From: Abyssogena phaseoliformis symbiont OG214
GTDB taxonomy: Bacteria; Pseudomonadota; Gammaproteobacteria; PS1; Pseudothioglobaceae
Direction: 5' to 3'
Length of the DNA: 64,000 bases
Assembly: GCF_016592595.1 (NCBI RefSeq)
Contig: NZ_AP012977.1
Coordinates: 434,001-498,000 of the forward strand
Shown here: piece by piece, positions 58,446 to 64,000 of the stretch
Numbering within the stretch: the first letter of the stretch is position 1
Layout: each line of letters starts with the position of its first letter
Translations under genes and position numbers: made by a program
The notes under the pieces: generated by a model
Told to the model about the DNA's origin: nothing
The model's input: only the letters and a program-made list of their open reading frames with translations
Databases searched by the model: none

Positions 58446-59968
58446 ATGGAAAAACTTAACAATACAATAGTATTTAAAGGCAATAAATACGATGTAATTA
58501 GCGACAATAGAAAACTAAAAAGCGCAACTGGTCATGGTTTTGTGACTCTATGTTCAAAAGAGCCTATTAAAGATTTGGGGAAAGTAAAGATCCATGATGA
58601 GTTCAGTTTAAGCGCGGACAAACAAACGTTAATTGAGTTTGGCTTGTTAAACGACGAACCTATTGCTGATGTTACATATTCAAAGGTAACAACAGGCAAA
58701 AGGCCGACTATTAAATATGATAATAACAATTCAAGTCCTAGACTTGATTGTTCAAACTTAGGCCTGTTTCTAACAAAAGAAAGTAATTACTCTTCACCAG
58801 ATTCTAATGAAAGCAACTGCAGAAATAGCAAAAGACGTGGAAAATTTAAATTTAACAGACCTGGTTTTAGGTAATAGAGAAACTTTTTTTGAAACATCAA
58901 AACTAAACAGTTTTGATTCAGTTGCAGTTGCGTTTTTAGAGTTTGTAGAGGCGACACAGGATATGAAAGAGTACATACTGTGTTTGCCTATCACAGACAG
59001 AGGGCAGGTCATGAGAGACGAAACACCTTTTAAAGTGTTTTTATCTGATGATGCACCTTCTAATGCGCAAGATGTTAAAGAGAAGAGTATTATGGCAGAG
59101 GTTGATTCTTGCTTTATTTTGGATAGGGTGGTTAAAGTGTCTGAAGATTCAACAGATCTAGAGTATGGTTGGATTAACACAGTTTCCAAGAGGCACGAGA
59201 ATACAGTTTTGTCTGGTGTTACGTTTATTCGTGATTCTGAAAAAGAGCTAGATGAAGATAAAGGATTGCTGCGTGTCGCAATGACCAAAAATGGCAGCTA
59301 TACTCCAAAGACTCCGTCCGAATATTTTGACTATGTTTCTCCAGTATGCGGCAAGCTTCGAACGGGTTAATTTGGATGGTATTAGAGATGTTATGAAAAG
59401 TATTATTGACAACCCCATTGGTACCAGACAAACAAATTGCATTATCAGAGTGATATTTGAGGATGGCGATGGTAAATTATTTGAGTTTTCTGGTATGAAA
59501 GATGCACAAAATAATTATGTTGATATCAAATGGGATTCCCTAAAAGAACTTTCATTTAAGCAAAGCCAATATGCAGATATTATTGAAAGCGTTGAGGAAT
59601 TTATCACCAACAAGATGGACAGTAAAATTGTGCTTGAAGTAATGCTGGGATTGGTACACTATCCTGGTAAATTCACAGCCCAATCGCTTTCTTCCTTGTC
59701 TAACTAGGCAACACTTGACAATTATTCCTTGATTACGGGAAAAAAGACTGAGGATCGCAATAAAAATAAAATGCCGCTAGTCTTAAATGGAGGTAGAAAA
59801 AGTTTTGTGGGTATTAAGCTTGGTAACCATTCAGCGACCAAGGTTATCCCTATTAATCATAATACCTATACAAATGAGTTGGGATTAAACTCAGCCTCAT
59901 TGCAAGGTAAAACTAAGAGTCAAATAACTAAAGATAACGCTAGTAATAAAAAATCACCAAAGATGTAA
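58446..59968 (+). pseudogene. Unknown mobile-element gene in four broken pieces
   Basis: Overlapping frames (58446-58874, 58807-59370, 59291-59707, 59729-59968) look like one gene of about 500 codons with two frameshifts and a stop. The first part is beta-rich (IVFKGNKYDVISDNRKLKS), the middle acidic, and the last part basic. An AAAGGAGA ribosome site precedes the ATG. I recognise no family. Its position behind the methyltransferase-helicase suggests it belongs to the element. Confidence 0.5.
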
Positions 59969-59980
59969 AAAAGGAGAGCT

Positions 59981-60388
59981 TTAAAGATTTTTAAGATAGA
60001 GGCTGACAGCCTTTTCGTTTATCAAAATGTTTTTATTGTCGGCACCAGTACTATTTAGAATTCCGTAAATTGAAGCGATAGCAGTTGATATTTTGCCGTT
60101 GTTAATGTCAGGGCTTGTCGCTAGTATGACTTGAATAATTTTTTCTAGCATATCGATATCGATATTTTCTCGATTGTTACCACTTAGGGTGTATTCAATA
60201 TCAAAATTCGGATATTCTTGTTTAATAATAACTAGAGCATTTGTTTGAATTAAGTCGCTATTTAGCCACTTGCTAATTGTTTTTTTGGAAACGCCGCATA
60301 AGGTGGATAGCGATTTATTGGTAATATTGTTTCCATATAAAAAGTCTTTTAGTCTTTTGCATATTAATTTTATATTTGTATTAGTCAT
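59981..60388 (-). CDS. XRE-family helix-turn-helix regulator
   Basis: The 135-residue protein has an N-terminal helix-turn-helix (about 22-45, NKSLSTLCGVSKKTISKWLN) and a helical C-terminal part with no recognised sensor domain. It is the only intact regulator of the element and the likely repressor. It is divergent from the gene at 60456, and the inverted repeat TTGTGT-N5-ACACAA at 60427-60443 lies between them. Confidence 0.75.
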   Translation of the reverse strand: MTNTNIKLICKRLKDFLYGNNITNKSLSTLCGVSKKTISKWLNSDLIQTNALVIIKQEYPNFDIEYTLSGNNRENIDIDMLEKIIQVILATSPDINNGKISTAIASIYGILNSTGADNKNILINEKAVSLYLKNL

Positions 60389-60426
60389 TACCTTTTTTAC
60401 TATAAAATTATGGTATCGAGGCAGTA

Positions 60427-60443
60427 TTGTGTGTGGTACACAA
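60427..60443. promoter_or_regulatory. Candidate operator of the XRE regulator
   Basis: The inverted repeat TTGTGT-GTGGT-ACACAA sits in the divergent region between the XRE gene (60388) and the ORF starting at 60456. Size and place fit a small repressor's operator. Confidence 0.4.
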
Positions 60444-60455
60444 GGACCAGGGTAT

Positions 60456-60679
60456 ATGAATAGTTATAGAAAGTTTCAAACCAGGTTAGATGATCTAGGT
60501 TCGTTACTACCCTTGGAAACCACCAGGATAGAACACACTTGCAAAGAAGCTTTGTAGATGTGGAAGAATATCAACATCTACTTGATGAGGTTAGAGCAAT
60601 TCATAGACGACCTGACGAACAAATGTTGAGTTTGATTCAGTGTTTGGAATATGATTTAGATAGGGTTGTGAAAATATAA
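60456..60679 (+). pseudogene. Small element gene, one frameshift
   Basis: From the ATG at 60456 the frame gives MNSYRKFQTRLDDLGSLLP and stops at 60557. A second frame gives VDVEEYQHLLDEVRAIHRRP and ends at 60679. Joined, they form a roughly 74-residue helical, charged protein. No family is recognised. It is divergent from the XRE gene. Confidence 0.45.
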
Positions 60680-60721
60680 CTGTTATAATATTTCATTCTG
60701 TTAAATAACATATATCTTATT

Positions 60722-61234
60722 TTGAATAAAGTCGCTTGTACAAAAGAATCACTTTCTAAACAAAAACAACTTTTTGGCTTTACTATGGCTGACCAGGTCA
60801 AAATATACGGTTCAAATATCCGCATTCAACCTAAAGATACTAGCAAGTCTAAAAGAACTAATAGACACCATTTGCTGTTAAATTTGATTAATGACAATCA
60901 AAATTTAATCTATGACAAAGTGTTACCTAGCAATGTAAAAGTAAAGAATATCGATATTGTTTCTTTTTACAAGGATTATGAAAACTTTTTATTTGGCAAT
61001 GATGGCGAGAAGCTAACAAAATCTAACTACATGGTTTGTCTGGGCAATAAAGAAGCTTCTATTAGTAATTTTTTCAGTCTTAATAGGCAAGAAACTAAAG
61101 TAACTCCGGTTCAATTGTCGATTTTTATCGCACTACAGTTTGAAATTAAAGAGTGCAAAGGCAAAAAAAAGTGTACAAAGAAGATTTTCTCATATTTTTA
61201 CGATCTTGGTTATGCTAAGGCTGTTGCAATATGA
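60722..61234 (+). CDS. Hypothetical element protein, 170 residues
   Basis: This basic, soluble protein has no membrane segment. It contains FYKDYENFLFGNDGEKLTKS and a lysine-rich C-terminal part (KECKGKKKCTKK). It starts at a TTG; there is no in-frame ATG before residue 22. It overlaps the next gene by four bases, so both are probably cotranscribed. I do not recognise it. Its intact state within a broken element is of note. Confidence 0.6.
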   Translation: MNKVACTKESLSKQKQLFGFTMADQVKIYGSNIRIQPKDTSKSKRTNRHHLLLNLINDNQNLIYDKVLPSNVKVKNIDIVSFYKDYENFLFGNDGEKLTKSNYMVCLGNKEASISNFFSLNRQETKVTPVQLSIFIALQFEIKECKGKKKCTKKIFSYFYDLGYAKAVAI

Positions 61235-61761
61235 AAACAATTAAACTCAATAGCTTTATATCCCTAACCGAAGAAGAGCTATTAGAACGTATAGCGCCGG
61301 TTGTAAAATTTCAAAATCCTGTTTCTTACAGTAAGAAAATAATTGCCTTTCATGGTAATTCAAATATTCAACAAAGAAGAGAAACTAATCTGTATTTCTA
61401 TAATGAAGCAAGTCAAGATATTGAACCAGCAAAAATTTTGACAAATCAGTTAGATGAAAAAGAGGTTCTAAATTTATCTTTGTTTACAAAACGGAAAAAA
61501 TTAGAATTTATTAAAATATTATCTGAAAGGCTTAATATTTATAATTTTGATGATTTTATCAAGGACAAAGACATAATTTCTCACTTGGATAAGTTAAGTG
61601 ACGACATATACTTTTCAAACATAAAGGTTATTATTTTTCCTTTTCCTGGCATTGATTTTGTGAGTGCCGCAATTATCTTGGATAACTCTATTATTGATAT
61701 GTCTTTAAGTGATTTTTACGGAATCAGCTTTAAAGACTCAGAATCAATTTTTATCGCATAA
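61231..61761 (+). CDS. Hypothetical element protein, 176 residues
   Basis: This soluble protein has an N-terminal FISLTEEELLERIAPVVKF, a middle helical region and a hydrophobic patch (VIIFPFPGIDFVSAAIILD) near residue 135. No signal peptide or known motif is seen. It is translationally coupled to the preceding gene. No function is proposed. Confidence 0.6.
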   Translation: MKTIKLNSFISLTEEELLERIAPVVKFQNPVSYSKKIIAFHGNSNIQQRRETNLYFYNEASQDIEPAKILTNQLDEKEVLNLSLFTKRKKLEFIKILSERLNIYNFDDFIKDKDIISHLDKLSDDIYFSNIKVIIFPFPGIDFVSAAIILDNSIIDMSLSDFYGISFKDSESIFIA

Positions 61762-61805
61762 CAACCGTTCACCCTCCTTAATATTTATTTTTTTATAAAT
61801 ATATA

Positions 61806-61830
61806 ATTGTTATATTTTATATAACAATAT
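61806..61830. promoter_or_regulatory. Third, variant copy of the AT element
   Basis: TTTTATATAACA at 61815-61826 differs by one base from the core at 52999 and 58408. It lies inside the inverted repeat TTGTTATAT-TTT-ATATAACAA and precedes the pilus-type genes. Confidence 0.35.
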
Positions 61831-61898
61831 TTAGTGCGTACACTACAACAAAATTACATGCCGAACAAGATTAAAATTTTATCAAGTACTCTTTTTTA

Positions 61899-62303
61899 AT
61901 GGTTAGTTATGGTGCGTATTCTGGAGTTACCGTCTATGACAGTCAAGACCAGACAGTTCCTAGTCTCCTTGATATAAAAAATGACAATATGGGGGTGTGA
62001 TAGTAACCTCCCAAGGGCAAGGGAAAAAAGGTTAAAAATTTAGTGGTGACACATATTAAAAAACCTTTAAGTGAAATTATTGAGGCGTATTTTCCTGAAT
62101 GGAAAGTAAACAATATTTCTAGCAATAGGAATATTTTAAAAACAGTTGTAACAATCATTCCTGGTGGAGGCGTTATAACCAGTGAGAATATTTTAAAAAA
62201 TGTTTTTAAATTGATTAACAAACACCTAAACAATAAAATAACATTTAAAGTGCATAAAGTAAGCGCTGAAATATTTATTATTGATTTAGTAAATAAAAAA
62301 TAG
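61899..62303 (+). pseudogene. Unknown element gene, probably frameshifted
   Basis: From ATG 61899 a short frame (MVSYGAYSGVTVYDSQDQ) stops near 62008. The neighbouring frame continues GKKVKNLVVTHIKKPLSEII to 62303 with no defect. Joined they would give about 130 residues. Its place before a pilus-type secretin suggests an assembly factor, but no motif confirms that. Confidence 0.4.
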
Positions 62304-62311
62304 GCACTACA

Positions 62312-63663
62312 ATGAAAATTATCTTAGTATTGTTATTACCTGCGTTTCTTTCATCTTGCTCTTTGAGTGACACCAATGATGACTTTAGCAAACTAGATAT
62401 GGATGTCAAAACTTTAAAAATACCTATTTTCAAAGCCCAAATCTGAATTCAGATATATTTATCCAAGTGGCTAGGGTTTATTCGGATAAATCCAATCCAA
62501 GATTAGAAAAAACAGTTAACATCTCTATCAAGTCACCAATCAATATTATTGCCGCCATTGATTTTGCTGATAGTTCTTTATCTGTATCAATAGATTCCAG
62601 GGTTGATTTAAACAATAAGTTTGTTATTAATTTTAAAAATCAAACACTGAATAATTATTTTAACTACATAGAAAATATTACCGGATATAGCTTAAAGCTA
62701 GAAAGCAGTATTGTCTATGTGAAGTCGATCGATTCAAAAACTTGGGGTTTACAGTCTTTGTCCATGAACACTCAACAAATTCAAACCAGTAGTAGGTCTG
62801 ATATTAGCACTAATAGCAACACAGCAATCATTGTTGATGGCGCTAACAAAAATTGGGAGGACGTGGTTAATCATGTTAGGACGATCATGAATAGTGGCAC
62901 TGTTAATAGTTCATCATCTTCAAGTGTATCCATTTTAAAAGCTCCAGTTGTTGTAGTGACGGATAATCAACAGTTAGGTACTATTTCAGTTATTGGCCTG
63001 CCAAACAAAATTAAACAAGTTGACGAGTGGATTAATCAATTAATAGATTCTTCAAATCGTCAAATACACCTACAAGTACAAGTACAAGTGCTCGATGTTA
63101 CGGTTGATGAATCAGTTGGACAAGGTATTAATTGGAATTTAATTTCTAAACAGTTTTCACAATTTCAAATAGGTAATAATGCTAGTCAAGTTATTGATGG
63201 CGCTGGCATTATCTGGATTGGAACACCTGCAGGTGCAGTTATTGACCTGGGTAAGAAAATTACACTTGATGTGATGCTCAACCTGCTGCGTAAGTAAGGT
63301 AAAGTTCGAGTAGATAACCAGCCAAATATAACTGTTACTAACGGTCGTTAGGCGTACATCACTACAGGTGTTGAATTTAGCTACGTCTCTTCGATTAATT
63401 CAACACCAGACGCTAAGGGTAAGGTTGTTACTACCTCAGAGATAGAGCGTATGAGTGTTGGTGTTGATATGCGAGTAACGCCAAAAATATTGCCAGATAA
63501 TCGAATTGTTGTGTCAATCGTGCCAGTGGTATCAAGCCTTAAATCTTACACAACTCTGAGCAGTGGATTCGGCTCATCTTTACAAGAGTTTAAAACACCA
63601 AATATTACGTTGCAAAAGCTTACAACACAGGTAATTGTAGAAAGTGGAAAGTGGGTGGATTGA
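62312..63663 (+). pseudogene. PilN-type type IVb pilus secretin, lipoprotein, broken
   Basis: The ATG at 62312 gives a lipoprotein leader with lipobox LSSC. After a frameshift near 62445 the N domains follow (LEKTVNISIKSPINIIAAID), then the secretin domain (QVQVLDVTVDESVGQGINWN, VGVDMRVTPKILPDNRIVV, FKTPNITLQKL). Stops at 63296-63298 (TAA after LLRK) and 63349-63351 (TAG in TNGR-stop-AYITTG) both fit lost Gln codons. It resembles PilN of conjugative plasmids and elements. Confidence 0.75.
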
Positions 63664-63961
63664 TTATTTTTACTTTGAAATTGACGAACAGGTAAAAATA
63701 CAAAAAACAACATTTCATACAGATGAGCTTATGGAAAACTGTTTTTCAAAGTCAAAATCATTTAAAGCATTATCAACCAAGGAGGTGCTAGAGGTATTAA
63801 GACATTCACACATGCTTCTTAAAAACACAAAATGGCACCCTGATTCTTTTTCAACAGAAGACTCTTATACTAAAAAGGCCATTGATGGTGATCAACCCTG
63901 GAACATGTTTACACCGATTCAAGAGATTTTAGCAGTAAGAAAGGCTATCAATATCATGTAA
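63644..63961 (+). CDS. Hypothetical element protein, 105 residues
   Basis: The frame begins at a GTG inside the end of the secretin gene and runs to a stop at 63961. It is acidic and soluble, with ALSTKEVLEVLRHSHMLLKN and PWNMFTPIQEILAVRKAINI. The true start may be the ATG at 63731. I recognise no family. It is probably part of the element, and the window ends shortly after. Confidence 0.45.
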   Translation: MESGWIDYFYFEIDEQVKIQKTTFHTDELMENCFSKSKSFKALSTKEVLEVLRHSHMLLKNTKWHPDSFSTEDSYTKKAIDGDQPWNMFTPIQEILAVRKAINIM

Positions 63962-64000
63962 CACAAGCTTTTAACAGAGAAGCCTAAAGAGCGGATACCT

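Overview
The window reads as an AT-rich chromosome segment of a sulfur-oxidising gammaproteobacterium, most like the SUP05 / Ca. Thioglobus group and in particular thioautotrophic symbionts of deep-sea mussels. This is inferred from flavocytochrome c sulfide dehydrogenase (fccAB), a periplasmic nitrate reductase (nap) locus, a ba3-type oxidase, a TcB/RHS-type toxin gene and heavy pseudogenisation. No database search was possible.

Layout. 1-9.6 kb: arginine genes argD-argF, ribosome hibernation factor hpf, mgtE, a broken toxin-antitoxin pair with a phosphomannomutase remnant, an intact phosphomannomutase, rseC, aceE and a HopJ-type gene. 9.5-14.3 kb: broken LysR, TauE/SafE and slyX genes, an intact EamA transporter and pnp. 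14.5-29.8 kb is a respiratory block: napD-G-H-A-B-F, fccAB, a Crp/Fnr regulator, a DUF302 gene, a ba3-type oxidase with cytochrome c4, and a FixI/CcoI-type copper ATPase. 29.8-37.8 kb: a complete but wrecked type II secretion operon (gspC to gspM, minus strand, with gspG-gspH and most of gspI deleted). 37.9-41.8 kb: a broken RHS/TcB toxin gene and a broken REP-associated transposase. 41.8-47.5 kb: a housekeeping run on the minus strand (rpsF-rpsR-rplI-dnaB-alr-cpdA-DUF1249, then a 5'-nucleotidase). 47.7-51.4 kb: mtgA, tsaB, ccmCDE-ccmG, HU, tRNA-Val and tRNA-Asp. 51.4-64 kb: a relict integrative element abutting tRNA-Asp, with broken integrase, excisionase-like gene, giant methyltransferase-helicase, XRE repressor, unknown genes and a type IVb pilus-type secretin.

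How the genes work together. Sulfide oxidised by FccAB, nitrate reduction by Nap and oxygen reduction by the ba3-type oxidase would form one electron-transport scheme, with c-type cytochromes matured by Ccm and copper supplied by the P-type ATPase. The most notable signal is a palindrome, AAAYAAC-TTAT-GTTRTTT, present once upstream of each of the nap, fcc and oxidase operons, with a -10-like hexamer at nearly the same distance each time. A Crp/Fnr protein with a non-standard recognition helix is encoded between them.

Decay is selective. Essential genes are uninterrupted, while secretion, toxin, mobile, accessory-regulator and most nap genes carry single-base frameshifts, Trp- or Gln-to-stop changes, short tandem duplications or deletions. 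That argues for real pseudogenisation over sequencing error, though individual indels could still be errors.
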